A DNA stretch of 42,455 nucleotides from Rhizobium sp. (GCA_029865825.1 JARXAQ010000034.1:1-42455), one strand, 5' to 3'; counted from the stretch's first letter, positions 1-10,300 are shown. The notes: a model not told the origin generated them from the sequence alone. Numbers and translations: made by a program.

Positions 1-342
1 CATGCGGCGCAGGCGCAACAGAACGGAATTCAGCGCACCAACTTGATGCAAAACGATATCAGCGCTCCGGGCCGCGAAGTTCTTCAGGTTCGTGTCGACT
101 TCCTCCCTGGCGCGGTTTCAATCAAGCACTCCCATCCGGGCGAAGAAGTCGCGTATGTTCTCAAGGGTACGCTCGAATACCAGCTTGAGGGTGGCCAACC
201 TGTCACACTCAAGGAAGGCCAGTCGCTCTTCATCCCGGCAGGCGTTGCGCACCTCGCTAGAAACGTCGGCGCCGGCGAAGCTTCGGAGCTGGCAACGTAT
301 ATCGTCGAGAAGGGGTCGACTTTAGTCGTTCCCGTCAAGTGA
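1..342 (+). CDS. cupin-domain protein, 5' end outside window
   Basis: Frame is open from base 1 (HAAQAQQNGIQRTNLMQND...) upstream of the listed ATG at 43; cupin motif HSHPGEEVAYVLKGTLEY...GQSLFIPAGVAH. Confidence 0.8.
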   Translation, partial: HAAQAQQNGIQRTNLMQNDISAPGREVLQVRVDFLPGAVSIKHSHPGEEVAYVLKGTLEYQLEGGQPVTLKEGQSLFIPAGVAHLARNVGAGEASELATYIVEKGSTLVVPVK

Positions 343-388
343 GCACTCTCTCTATTCATTAACTTGTACTCGGGAAAGGGGTGCAATC

Positions 389-1699
389 TTGACTACTCAC
401 CAACCTAGTGGAAATTCATTCCTCTCCCGCAGAACACTGCTTTTAAGCGCGGCGGCGATTGGATCATCGGCTCTCCTGCTCTCCGGAGCGCCTGGATTTG
501 GGGCAGCAAAGGCCGAAGCATCAAGCGAAGCAATCCGTCCTTTCAAGGTAAATGTCGCGCAATCATCCGTAGACGACCTCCGCCGCCGTCTGGCGGAGAC
601 ACGATGGCCGGACGTTGAAACGGTCGACGACCGAACTCAGGGCGTACAAGTCGCCGAACTGAAGGCGCTCGCAGAGTATTGGGAGAATGGCTACGATTGG
701 CGCAGCGTTGAGGCAAGACTGAACGCCCTGCCTCAGTTTTTGACGAACATCGACGGCCTTGACATCCACTTCATCCACGTGCGCTCCCGTCATGCCAATG
801 CGCTTCCACTCGTAATGACGCATGGATGGCCAGGTTCCGTGTTAGAGATGCTGAAGGTTATCGGACCGCTTACCGATCCTACCGCTCACGGGGAGGCTGC
901 TGAAGACGCCTTCCACTTGGTGCTGCCATCTATCCCTGGTTTCGGCTTTTCCGAAAAACCAAGCGGCACGGGCTGGAATCCCGGACGCGTGGCAACGGCA
1001 TGGGACACGCTGATGAAGCGTTTGGGTTATGCAAACTACGTGTCGCAAGGCGGTGACTGGGGAGCGATAATTTCGGATGCCATGGGCCGACAGGCACCTG
1101 AGGGTTTACTGGGTATCCATGTCAACAGGATAGAGCGTTCCACCACAATCCCACCAGAAATCGGCAAGGCGCTCAGGAACGGTGATCCTGCCCCAGAGGG
1201 ATTATCCAAGGAAGAGCGCGCCATCTTCGACGAGGCCCGCATATTTCTCAATCAAGGGTTTGGGTATGCCGCGATCATGGGAACGCGGCCTCAGACGATC
1301 GGGTACGGTGTTTCCGATTCTCCGGTTGGCCTGGCAGCGTGGATTTATGACAAGCTGGCTGACTGGGTTTTCACCCGCGGTGAACCGCAGCGCGCCTTTA
1401 CCAGAGACGAGATTCTCGACAACATATCCCTGTACTGGTTTACAAACACGGGAACCTCCAGCGGTCGGATATATTGGGAGAACAGTGCTGCAAATGCGAA
1501 ACTTGCTCCGATCGCCATCCCCGCCGCTGTTACGGTGTTTCCCGGCGAAGTTTATAGGCCCCCAAAGAAATGGGTTCAGCGCGCCTATTCCAATCTCATC
1601 TACTACAACGCCGTAGATAAGGGAGGCCATTTCGCGGCGTGGGAGGAGCCAGACCTTTTCAGTCATGAAGTGAGGTCGGCGTTCAGAACTTTGCGGTAG
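389..1699 (+). CDS. Tat-exported epoxide hydrolase-like alpha/beta hydrolase
   Basis: N-terminal SRRTLLLSAAAIGSSALLL signal; EHN-type N-terminal region (RPFKVNVAQSSVDDLRRRLAETRWP), HGWPGS and GGDWG motifs. Confidence 0.85.
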   Translation: MTTHQPSGNSFLSRRTLLLSAAAIGSSALLLSGAPGFGAAKAEASSEAIRPFKVNVAQSSVDDLRRRLAETRWPDVETVDDRTQGVQVAELKALAEYWENGYDWRSVEARLNALPQFLTNIDGLDIHFIHVRSRHANALPLVMTHGWPGSVLEMLKVIGPLTDPTAHGEAAEDAFHLVLPSIPGFGFSEKPSGTGWNPGRVATAWDTLMKRLGYANYVSQGGDWGAIISDAMGRQAPEGLLGIHVNRIERSTTIPPEIGKALRNGDPAPEGLSKEERAIFDEARIFLNQGFGYAAIMGTRPQTIGYGVSDSPVGLAAWIYDKLADWVFTRGEPQRAFTRDEILDNISLYWFTNTGTSSGRIYWENSAANAKLAPIAIPAAVTVFPGEVYRPPKKWVQRAYSNLIYYNAVDKGGHFAAWEEPDLFSHEVRSAFRTLR

Positions 1700-1779
1700 C
1701 ACCCTTCCCAAGACTCGAATCGTGGTCGTCGGATTGCAAAACTAAAGCGTTACTGCACATGAAACTGACATTAGATAAG

Positions 1780-1807
1780 AAAGGCTGTCCCGCTAGGGGC
1801 AGCCTTT
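1780..1807. terminator. hairpin terminator, possibly bidirectional
   Basis: AAAGGCTGTCCC-GCTA-GGGGCAGCCTTT: 12-bp stem with one G:T, A-rich and T-rich flanks, between convergent genes. Confidence 0.7.
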
Positions 1808-1877
1808 CCTCGCCGCGACCAGCTATGTGCGATATGCTTTCTGACAGGTCGGGTTAAGCCACAATTCGAGCAGGCAT

Positions 1878-2171
1878 TTACAGTTCGATCGTTCCCCGCT
1901 TCAGTCCAACGGTGACCGCGTGAGTACGATCACTGGCCCTGAGCTTAGCCAGGATGTTTTTGACATATCCTTTGACCGTTTCCTCCGAGATTGGTAGCTC
2001 CGCTGCAATCAGTTTGTTTGAGCGCCCCGCCGCAATGAGTTTCAGCACACCCAATTCCCGGGGGACTGAGACCCTTGGGTAAATTTCCGTTTGGCGGGAA
2101 TAAACCGAAAGCGCGGTCGCCATCTCGTGTAGATGGTTTTTTTCTTGCTGGATTCGGGTGAATATAGGCAA
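1878..2171 (-). pseudogene. remnant of NarL/LuxR-family response regulator (HTH domain only)
   Basis: LKLIAAGRSNKLIAAELPISEETVKGYVKNILAKLRASDRTHAVTVGLKRGTIEL is a LuxR HTH; no receiver domain, and the 5' end runs into the divergent LysR gene. Confidence 0.7.
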
Positions 2172-3138
2172 CTACGCACCCACTATCCCGATGATCGGCA
2201 GGCCTATGGACCGAATAGACGCAATGAAAGTGTTCGTTACCGCGGTAGACGAGGGCAGCCTTGCCGCCGCTGCTCGACAGTTGAAGCGGTCGCCAACAGC
2301 GGTCAGCAGAGCGTTGGGCCTGTTGGAAGCCCATGTTGGCGTCGAATTACTGCATCGGTCCACCCGAGCATTGAAGTTGAGCGAAGCCGGCGAACGGTAT
2401 GTTGTCGCCTGTCGGCGCATGCTTGTCGATCTGGAGGAGGCTGACATGTTAGCGAGCAGTGAACGCTCGGCTCCGCGCGGGCTGCTGAACATTTCTGCTC
2501 CGCCCGTTCTTGGCGAGGGGGTTCTGCGATCGATCCTCGACAGTTTCCTCGACGCGAATCCTGCAGTTTCAGCGCGGCTCCTGCTTCTCGACCGACTTGT
2601 GAATCCCGTAGAAGAGGGTATCGACATCACGCTGCGCATCGGTCATCTACCTGATTCTTCTCATATCGCGACACGACTGGGGGGGGATGTCAGGCGGGTC
2701 GTTGTTGCTTCGCCTCGCTACCTGTCAAGCCATCCTCGGATCGAAGAGCCTGCTGACCTTCAAAAGCACCAGATCATTGCGTTCAGCAATTTCGGCCTCG
2801 ATTCATGGAGCTTCACAGCGACCAACGGCTCGACCATTCCGCGCACGGTCCATTTCACACCTCGATATATCGTCAACAGCGTTCGAGCAGCCGCCGCTTC
2901 AGCCGCCGGAGGGGGTGGTGTGACCAGGCTCTATTCCTATCACGTCGCTGAATATGTTAGAGACGGAAGCCTCAAAATCGTTCTCGCGGATGCTGAGCCC
3001 CCGCCCCTCCCAGTACATTTGCTGTCACCACATGGCCGGATGACGGTACCAAAGGTGCGCGCTTTCGTTGATTTTGCTGCTCCCCGGCTGCGTGCCGAAT
3101 TCAAAAGACTGGCCGCCGAAGCTGGAATGCTCGCGTGA
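2158..3138 (+). CDS. LysR-family transcriptional regulator
   Basis: MDRIDAMKVFVTAVDEGSLAAAARQLKRSPTAVSRALGLLEAHVGVELLHRSTR HTH; start may be at the later ATG (MDRIDAMK). Confidence 0.9.
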   Translation: MNIGNYAPTIPMIGRPMDRIDAMKVFVTAVDEGSLAAAARQLKRSPTAVSRALGLLEAHVGVELLHRSTRALKLSEAGERYVVACRRMLVDLEEADMLASSERSAPRGLLNISAPPVLGEGVLRSILDSFLDANPAVSARLLLLDRLVNPVEEGIDITLRIGHLPDSSHIATRLGGDVRRVVVASPRYLSSHPRIEEPADLQKHQIIAFSNFGLDSWSFTATNGSTIPRTVHFTPRYIVNSVRAAAASAAGGGGVTRLYSYHVAEYVRDGSLKIVLADAEPPPLPVHLLSPHGRMTVPKVRAFVDFAAPRLRAEFKRLAAEAGMLA

Positions 3139-3280
3139 TTATCCCGTTTTCCGGTTAAGTGTCTTCCAAGCGGTGGCAATTCACCTGAAATTCGGATGGT
3201 TCTAAACCAATTGCACCAGCGCCGAGGGCGTGGGGCGGGCGCACATGTTGCACCGCGGCAATTGAACAAGGAACATTTCA

Positions 3281-3994
3281 ATGAGCATCGAACAGAAGGT
3301 TGTTATAATTACCGGAGCCTCGCAAGGTATCGGCGCTGGTCTTGTGAAAGCGTATCGGGACAGGAACTACCGTGTCATCGCCACAGCGCGGTCGATCAAG
3401 GATAGCGCCGATTCCGGTGTCTTCGCCGTGGCGGGCGATATCAGCAAACGGGAGAACGCCGAGCGCGTAGTCAGTGAGGGCCTTGCACGCTTTGGCAGGA
3501 TCGACACACTGGTCAACAATGCAGGTGTCTTCCTCGCCAAACCATTCGTCGACTTCACCCAAGAAGACTTCGACAACAACATGGGCGTCAATGTGGCTGG
3601 CTTCTTCCATATCACGCAGCGCGTGGCCACCGAGATGCTGAAGCAGGGCTCCGGCCATATCGTCAACATCACTACAAGCCTGGTCAATCAGCCGATCGCC
3701 GGGGTGCCGGCAGCGCTGGCTTCCCTCACCAAGGGCGGACTGAACGCCGTGACGCAAGAGCTGGCCATCGAGTTCGCAACGAGAGGTGTTCGGGTCAATG
3801 CTGTTTCGCCGGGGATCATAAAGACCCCCATGAACCCACCGGAGACCCACGCGGCACTGTCTGCCCTACACCCGGTCGGCCGCATGGGCGAAATCCGCGA
3901 TGTTGTCGATGCCGTCCTTTATCTGGAGTCGGCGAGCTTTGTGACAGGCCACATTCTCCGTGTGGACGGCGGCCAAAGCGCAGGTCGCTGGTAG
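3281..3994 (+). CDS. SDR-family oxidoreductase
   Basis: TGASQGIG, NNAG, and a C-terminal VTGHILRVDGGQSAG motif typical of SDRs. Confidence 0.9.
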   Translation: MSIEQKVVIITGASQGIGAGLVKAYRDRNYRVIATARSIKDSADSGVFAVAGDISKRENAERVVSEGLARFGRIDTLVNNAGVFLAKPFVDFTQEDFDNNMGVNVAGFFHITQRVATEMLKQGSGHIVNITTSLVNQPIAGVPAALASLTKGGLNAVTQELAIEFATRGVRVNAVSPGIIKTPMNPPETHAALSALHPVGRMGEIRDVVDAVLYLESASFVTGHILRVDGGQSAGRW

Positions 3995-4094
3995 CACCAC
4001 GCTGCTTGTCGATAGGTCCCGACGCCAGCATTGAATGCGACCGCATGCCGGATCGGCTGCGGTCGTAGCAAAGCAGCCAAAATGAGGTGATGAA

Positions 4095-4733
4095 ATGAAA
4101 TTCGTACTTGTGGCCGACCCGATGTGTTCGTGGTGCTACGGCTTCGGAAAAGAAATGACAACGCTCGTCGAACGGTATCCCGACATCTCACTCGAGATCG
4201 TCGTTGGGGGCCTTCGCGCTGGAGCGACGGATGTGCTCGACGAATCCGGCAAACGGTTTCGCTTGGAACATTGGGCAAGGGTCGAACAGTCTAGTGGGTT
4301 GCCATTCAACCGCGAAGGGTTGAGGGCCCGAAAAGGCTTTGTATACGACACCGAACCCGTTTGTCGCGCCATCGTGGCAGCCCGAATTCTCGCCCCGAAC
4401 GCCGACCTGCTGAAGGTTTTCCGTGCCTTTCAGCACGCGTTCTATGTCGATGCGGTCGATACCACCAATGGCGAGGTCCTCGCTGAAGTCGGCGCAGCAG
4501 CCTTGAGTGCCAACGGGCATTCGATCACACCCGCTGAATTTCTGGCGACCTGGCAACAGAAAGACACGATCGAAGCCGCCGCCGCCGAATTCGCCATGGC
4601 CCGGTCGATGGGTGTGACGAGCTTCCCCACCCTATTCATCGAAAAGCACGGACAGTTGCGCCGGGTAGGAAACGGCTATGCCGCTGTCGACCAACTTGAG
4701 CAGGACATGAATGCGCTGCTCGCTGCAGCGTGA
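4095..4733 (+). CDS. DsbA-family thioredoxin-fold protein
   Basis: N-terminal DPMCSWCYGF (CxxC) and GVTSFPTLFIE. Confidence 0.85.
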   Translation: MKFVLVADPMCSWCYGFGKEMTTLVERYPDISLEIVVGGLRAGATDVLDESGKRFRLEHWARVEQSSGLPFNREGLRARKGFVYDTEPVCRAIVAARILAPNADLLKVFRAFQHAFYVDAVDTTNGEVLAEVGAAALSANGHSITPAEFLATWQQKDTIEAAAAEFAMARSMGVTSFPTLFIEKHGQLRRVGNGYAAVDQLEQDMNALLAAA

Positions 4734-4768
4734 GGAAATTGCCCCGACCCTAAACAAGGATAAACTCC

Positions 4769-5008
4769 ATGCCTATCGTCACCGTACAGGTTACCCGCGA
4801 AGGGACCACCGCCGACCGCAGCTCCGTCTCCGCTGAGGAGAAGGCCGCCATCATCAAAGGCGTCAGTCAGGTGTTGCTTGACGTACTCAACAAGCCGCTT
4901 GAGTCCACCTATGTCGTGATCGAAGAAGTGGACCTGGACAATTGGGGCTGGGGTGGCCTCCCCACGGTCCAGTATCGGCGACAGCGCGCAGAGGCCGCGA
5001 AGTCTTAA
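4769..5008 (+). CDS. 4-oxalocrotonate tautomerase-family protein
   Basis: MPIVTVQVTREG... N-terminal Pro, ~79 aa, YVVIEEVDLDNWGWGG. Confidence 0.85.
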   Translation: MPIVTVQVTREGTTADRSSVSAEEKAAIIKGVSQVLLDVLNKPLESTYVVIEEVDLDNWGWGGLPTVQYRRQRAEAAKS

Positions 5009-5057
5009 ACCTCCCTCCGCAACCCGTCCATTTTTGACCAGCGCGGCAGGTGCTTAC

Positions 5058-5099
5058 AGCGGACCGGGATAATATTCGCAGGGCGTATTCCGGTCCGCT
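5058..5099. repeat. 10-bp perfect inverted repeat, possible terminator
   Basis: AGCGGACCGG at 5058-5067 and CCGGTCCGCT at 5090-5099, downstream of the tautomerase gene. Confidence 0.5.
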
Positions 5100-5897
5100 T
5101 CACCAAAACCGCTCGAGCACATCACCCCGTAACAACCTTTGCGTCACGATGGGGCAGTCTCAAACTCGTAGTCTGCGGCGGACTTTCTCTTCTCTGATTT
5201 GAATTGGCCAACCTTGTAGCTTACGACTTGATGGTGGCTCCGTCGCGCAATCATCGGCATTCGACACCAGGTCAATGTGATGTCCGGCCGCGGCGGGCCT
5301 GCTACCTTGTCGCATTTCTGGGCTGTCGGTGAAACATGCCAGGCACATCGAAAGCGGACATGTACGATGGCCCAAGACGCATGGCTCGTGGCTGGCGCTG
5401 GTCAGAACAATCGCGGCCTCACCACCGAGTCTTCAGGAAGATGGATCACTTTGGTTCAAAGAAGATCTTTAACCGCAGTACGACTTTGCGGGCCAACGCT
5501 TGCAGTCGAACCTCCTCTCAAAGGGCAAACAATCTTATTGGTTTGGCGCGACAACGCGCCGGCTCAGCCCCACGGGCCGAAGTCACCAGATCTCAGGGTG
5601 TTGCACGGCAAAAAAAGCCATTCCCGCCTTGGGGCACGGCAGGAAGGGTATAGTGATGGTGCCGATAGGAGACGGGCGGAACCATTGCTGGACGTGACTG
5701 TCGGGCCGAGCCCGCCTCAGCGGGAGCTGTGTGAGACGCTTGTCGGTAAGTTGCAACAAGCGGTAGCAACCTCACCGCGGCGGCCAATGACTGCGGGGAC
5801 TTTGCGGCCATAGTGAAAGAACAGCGTTGGCCCTGATCTATACCGTCTGACATTGAGCGAGCCCCCCTCCTATAAGGCAGAGCAGGTGGGGTTTCGA

Positions 5898-6950
5898 TCA
5901 GTAGGCATCGACGTCCACGATCGCCTTGGCAAACTCATGGGGTGCCTCCAGTGGCAAATTATGACCAGCACCCGCGATCACCCGGTGAGTCCGCTTCCCC
6001 ATGAATTTCTTTGCGTAAGACGTTCCGTCGGAGGCCGGGACGACGCCGTCCGAGTCACCATCCATCGTGATTGTCGGGACGTCGATTATCGGGCCAGAAG
6101 CAAGTCGGGCTTCCAAATCATCGTACTGTGGCTCGCCTGGGGCGAGGCTCAAACGCCAACGGTAGTTGTGAACCACAATGCTGATGTAGTCCGGATTATC
6201 GAAGGATGCCGCCGAGCGGTCGAATGTCGTCTCGTCAAAATTCCATTTCGGCGAGTTGTATTGCCAGATCAGCTTTGCAAATTCTCGCCTATTGGCTTCA
6301 TATCCAGCCCGCCCACGTTCGGTGGCGAAATAATACTGATACCACCACCCATGTTCGGCCTTAGGCGGCAGCGGAAGTTTGTTGCGCTCAAGGTTGTTGA
6401 TCAGGTAACCGTTGACGGAGATCAGGGCCTTGCACCGCTCAGGCCACAGAGCTGCGATAATGTTGGCCGTTCGCGCTCCCCAGTCGAAGCCTCCGATAAT
6501 TGCCTTTTCAATTTTCAAGGCGTCCATCAACGCGACCACATCCAAAGCAACCACAGATTGCTGTGCGTTGCGGGCAGTGTCTGCAGACAGGAACCGCGTG
6601 GTTCCGTGACCTCTCAAATGCGGTACGATCACCCGATATCCCGCGGAAGCGAGAAGCGATGTAACATCTACAAAGCTGTGAATGTCGTAGGGCCAGCCGT
6701 GCAGAAGGAGGACCGGAGCGCCGTCAGACGGCCCGTCTTCAGCATAGGCCACATCGAGCAAGCCCGCCTCGATATGCTTCAAGGGACCAAACGGCGTGTG
6801 CGATAGTGGGGAAAGCGATGCCGAAACGATCGGACCTTTGGCAGTTGCCTTAGCGCGACTGATGGCTGGAAATCCGAGCTGACTTGCTGCGATGGTAATG
6901 GCCGCTGTCCCGAAAAAGCGGCGGCGGGGTATGTTTACTTCGTCTGACAC
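5898..6950 (-). CDS. Tat-exported alpha/beta hydrolase (haloalkane dehalogenase/epoxide hydrolase-like)
   Basis: IPRRRFFGTAAITIAASQLGFPA signal; HGWPYD, GGFDWGART and GAGHNLPLEAP motifs. Confidence 0.85.
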   Translation of the reverse strand: MSDEVNIPRRRFFGTAAITIAASQLGFPAISRAKATAKGPIVSASLSPLSHTPFGPLKHIEAGLLDVAYAEDGPSDGAPVLLLHGWPYDIHSFVDVTSLLASAGYRVIVPHLRGHGTTRFLSADTARNAQQSVVALDVVALMDALKIEKAIIGGFDWGARTANIIAALWPERCKALISVNGYLINNLERNKLPLPPKAEHGWWYQYYFATERGRAGYEANRREFAKLIWQYNSPKWNFDETTFDRSAASFDNPDYISIVVHNYRWRLSLAPGEPQYDDLEARLASGPIIDVPTITMDGDSDGVVPASDGTSYAKKFMGKRTHRVIAGAGHNLPLEAPHEFAKAIVDVDAY

Positions 6951-7433
6951 GTTGGCGCTCCAAGCTAGTTCTCTACGGTCACAAGAAAACGCCTCCAGTG
7001 TATCTGGTTTGTGTCGCGTTCCTTCTGTTTTGAAAGCTCAAGTAGCTTTGGCGTGGTTAGATACATTCGGTTACATTGTCGGCGCCTGTGTCAAAAGCTG
7101 CGCCTTCCGAGCGTTGCGCAAGGCAACGTTAGTAGGAACCTTCTTGAAAGTTTAAGCAGTGGCGCGCTTACCCGTCGGTACATCCTAGCTTGAAATCGTT
7201 TCCCAACCGAATGTCCCTCGCGGTCGAGAAGGGATACGGCCTTCAATTCATCCGCCGCGTGGGAGTAGACGTTAATGATACGGACCCAAAGAATCGTGGA
7301 AAAGGTCGGACGCAATTTTAGGGGCACCGGACGGTTTCCGCCTCAGTGGTCCGCTCAGATCCCGCCCGGTAGGAAGTTTGCGGCCATCCATAGTTTTTGA
7401 CATGGGAGTATACCTCAACAACCCGTTATCGCC

Positions 7434-7655
7434 TCACTTTACAAAGCGATCGACCTGGGCTTGCAAGCGTGGACCGATCAGCAGGATCGCGGGGATGACG
7501 ATCACATAGCCAATGCCCCATGATCGTAACCACGCGAGGGTAAATTTTTCAGAGAAACCCAGATTTAGTGCGAGGATGACGAACGAGATGATCCCGGTCG
7601 TCACGATGCCCATCAGAAGCGCGAAGGCAATTTTCCGTTTCAATTGTGTGCTCAC
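7434..7655 (-). CDS. DUF2798-like small membrane protein
   Basis: GTG start at 7655 preceded by a GGAGA RBS; VSTQLKRKIAFALLMGIVTTGIISFVILALNLGF...WGIGYVIVIPAILLIGPRLQAQVDRFV. Confidence 0.7.
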   Translation of the reverse strand: MSTQLKRKIAFALLMGIVTTGIISFVILALNLGFSEKFTLAWLRSWGIGYVIVIPAILLIGPRLQAQVDRFVK

Positions 7656-7716
7656 TAAATTCTCCGTAGGATAAACCGAGTTGAAATGACAGGAGGCGTC
7701 GTTGCTCACGTCAGAG

Positions 7717-8256
7717 CTACGTGTGTTCCACTTCTGGCGTGATGGGATCGAGGCGGTCCTGTCGCACTGGCAATCTCCAGCCGGGGCGGACAAAGTGGCA
7801 CGAGTATCCGCTCGGATAACGTTCGAGGTAGTCCTGATGGTCGGGCTCGGCTTCCCAAAAATCGCCCGCCGGCACCACTTCGGTTACGACCGGCCCCGGC
7901 CAAATGCCCGACGCATCGACATCCGCGATTGTTTCGAGAGCAATCACTCGCTGTTCGTCGGTTACATAAAACACGGCGGAGCGATAGCTCGCGCCGATGT
8001 CATTCCCCTGCCTGTTCATCGTGCTGGGGTCGTGGATCTGGAAGAAGAACTCCAGAAGTTGCCTGTACGTGATCAAGGCAGGATCGAAACTGATTTCGAT
8101 CGCTTCGGCGTGCGCCCCGTGATTGTTGTATGTGGCGTTGATAACGTCGCCCCCGGTGTAGCCGACGCGAGAAGTGGTAACTCCCCTGTATCGCCGAATG
8201 AGGTCTTGCATACCCCAAAAACAACCACCCGCGAAAACTGCGCGTTCTTCAATCAT
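7717..8256 (-). CDS. msrA: peptide-methionine (S)-S-oxide reductase, cytosolic form
   Basis: [47 protein letters not shown]; no signal peptide; RBS before ATG at 8256. Confidence 0.92.
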   Translation of the reverse strand: MIEERAVFAGGCFWGMQDLIRRYRGVTTSRVGYTGGDVINATYNNHGAHAEAIEISFDPALITYRQLLEFFFQIHDPSTMNRQGNDIGASYRSAVFYVTDEQRVIALETIADVDASGIWPGPVVTEVVPAGDFWEAEPDHQDYLERYPSGYSCHFVRPGWRLPVRQDRLDPITPEVEHT

Positions 8257-8578
8257 CTTTTTTCTCCATATCCGCGACGTTGACAGTGCATTCATTGGTT
8301 TCCGTTTTTCGCGATGAGCAAACCGGGTAGCGGCTTAATTCATGTCATTTCCTAGCCCCCTATCGAGGTGGCAGCCATCCAGAGAGACATGTTCGAGCTG
8401 ATTGCCTGCGGCCGCGATCGGTATCTCGACATTCCACAGCGCCTTCTGGCACAACGCCCGTTCTGATCGTCACATATAAAGATGCTGCCTCAAGGCCCGG
8501 AGTGGTACCAGCCAAATATCTCGACTTTGTCCCGATCACTGGACTTGAGGGTATTCCTGTAACCCCCCCCCTTCTCCT

Positions 8579-8827
8579 CTAGAAGGTCGTTTCGAAACCG
8601 TCTTCATCGTAGAATACCTCCACGGCTGGTGAGGCCTCAAAATGATTAGGCGTCGCGGCCGCAACAGATTCTACGGGTTTCCATCCCCCCTGAATGGCAG
8701 CGACGGCGGAGGCCTCACGCGGATCGGAGTCCCAAGCGCAAGGCGATACCAAAATCGACAAGGCCGCGATGCATTTGACCGCTAGGTTCACGAAAATTCT
8801 CCTCGAACATTCACCAAGTACTGGCAT
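8579..8827 (-). CDS. small hypothetical secreted protein
   Basis: 82-aa ORF with a hydrophobic N-terminal segment (VKCIAALSILVSPCAW); no recognised domain. Confidence 0.4.
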   Translation of the reverse strand: MPVLGECSRRIFVNLAVKCIAALSILVSPCAWDSDPREASAVAAIQGGWKPVESVAAATPNHFEASPAVEVFYDEDGFETTF

Positions 8828-8894
8828 ACTTTCGCCCAGCCCCCCTCACGAACCGTGCATTTTCAGCGAGTGAGGAGGGCATTGCGACGCAAGC

Positions 8895-9311
8895 TCAGAC
8901 TAGATTGATCTCGGCGCTGATGTTGCCCCGTGACATCTTGGAATAAGGGCAGGTCTGGTGCGCGGCGTCGACGATTTCCCGGGCGATGTCCGCAGGGATG
9001 CCCGGCAGGCTGACGTTGAGGCGCGCCGCGAGATAATACTCGCCGTCCGTACTGATGAGATCGACTTCTGTATCGACGGCCACGTCGGCCGGAAGCGCGA
9101 CCTTCATTTTACGTGCAGCGGAGCCCATTGCGCCGATGAAGCAGGCCGACCATCCGGCCGCGAAAAGCTGCTCCGGATTCGTCCCGGTTCCAGGTCCACC
9201 CGGCGACGAGAGTTTGACCTCCAGTCGATCGTCGGAGCTGCGCGAGTAGCCTTCCCGGCCACCAGTGGTATGTGTTTTGCCCGTGTAGAGCACCTTCTCA
9301 TTCGCAGTCAT
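8895..9311 (-). CDS. Ohr/OsmC-family organic hydroperoxide resistance protein
   Basis: MTANEKVLYTGKTHTTGGREG...NPEQLFAAGWSACFIGAM...HQTCPYSKMSRGNI with both conserved Cys. Confidence 0.92.
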   Translation of the reverse strand: MTANEKVLYTGKTHTTGGREGYSRSSDDRLEVKLSSPGGPGTGTNPEQLFAAGWSACFIGAMGSAARKMKVALPADVAVDTEVDLISTDGEYYLAARLNVSLPGIPADIAREIVDAAHQTCPYSKMSRGNISAEINLV

Positions 9312-9552
9312 GTTCACTTTCCCTAAAGCTGTTGACGAATGACCAATGTCGATATCGGTCGATAGCCGCATTAAGCTGGTGTGACGTATCTCGGATGTGT
9401 CAGAATTCGCCGATTATGTAACACACTGTAGACCCGCCAAGATCCGAGCCAGTCAGAAACGGCAAGTCTCGGGCGCGACGGCCCGAGACAATATTCGTTT
9501 GAGGGTGAGTGCGGAGGGGCGGCTTGGGATCAAGCGTCTGCCAAGGTTTCGC

Positions 9553-10290
9553 CTAACCCCGGGCGTCGGAGACCAGCACGGCCTTCTCGCGGTAAAGCTC
9601 CGGGAAGAACGCTTTCAGGGCCTGGACCTTGGGCGCCTCGTAATAGGCGATATAAGGATGCGACGGATTGTTTGCCATGAAATCTTGATGGTAGCTTTCG
9701 GCCTCGTAGAATGTCGTCCCGACCTCAATCGTCGTCGCGATCTCCGGCCCAAAGACGTCTGCAGCTTCGAGTTGCTTGATGTAGCCCGCTGCGACCTTTT
9801 CCTGTTCGTCGTCTGTGGCGAAAATCACAGACCGATACTGGGAGCCAATGTCCGGCCCCTGGCGGTTTAACTGGGTTGGATCGTGCGCGGCCGAGAAATA
9901 GATGCGCAGAAGCTTTCCGTAGCTGATTTTTTGGGGGTCGAAAACAACCTGGACCGCCTCGGCATGGCCTGTGTTGCCAGTCTCGGTCAGCTCGTATGTC
10001 GCCGTTTCAGCACTCCCACCGGCGTAACCGGAGGTAGCGTTGGTGACGCCTTCGACGTGCTGGAATACGCCCTGAACGCCCCAGAAGCAGCCCCCGGCGA
10101 AAACCGCCGTCTGCGTGCCATTGACAGCCTTCGTGACGTCGTAGAGCGGCGGAGGCACCAGGCGAGGCTCGTCGGCGGCCGACGTCGTGTTACCGAGGAC
10201 GGAAGCGCCAAGCAGTACGAACATGCTGGCGACGATCACCGCGCCGCGGACGCCACCGATGCCCTTGAAAGGATTTGATGTTGCATTCAT
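9553..10290 (-). CDS. msrA: exported peptide-methionine (S)-S-oxide reductase
   Basis: Signal-like N-terminus (GAVIVASMFVLLGASVLGNTTSAA), [21 protein letters not shown]; start ATG at 10290. Confidence 0.9.
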   Translation of the reverse strand: MNATSNPFKGIGGVRGAVIVASMFVLLGASVLGNTTSAADEPRLVPPPLYDVTKAVNGTQTAVFAGGCFWGVQGVFQHVEGVTNATSGYAGGSAETATYELTETGNTGHAEAVQVVFDPQKISYGKLLRIYFSAAHDPTQLNRQGPDIGSQYRSVIFATDDEQEKVAAGYIKQLEAADVFGPEIATTIEVGTTFYEAESYHQDFMANNPSHPYIAYYEAPKVQALKAFFPELYREKAVLVSDARG

Positions 10291-10300
10291 GACTTCTACC

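Noticed and set aside
5277-5813. 178-aa plus-strand ORF and overlapping ORFs (5336-5653, 5593-5853)
   Set aside because: No recognisable domain, biased composition and extensive overlap with ORFs on the other strand; likely spurious.
5853-6806. 317-aa plus-strand ORF
   Set aside because: Antisense shadow of the clear alpha/beta hydrolase on the minus strand.
8561-8571. Poly-C tract (about 9 C) near the 8579 ORF
   Set aside because: Intergenic and not in a coding frame; a phase-variation role is unsupported. Similar G/C runs in LysR (~2681) and the MR/MLE gene (~35351) lie in intact reading frames.
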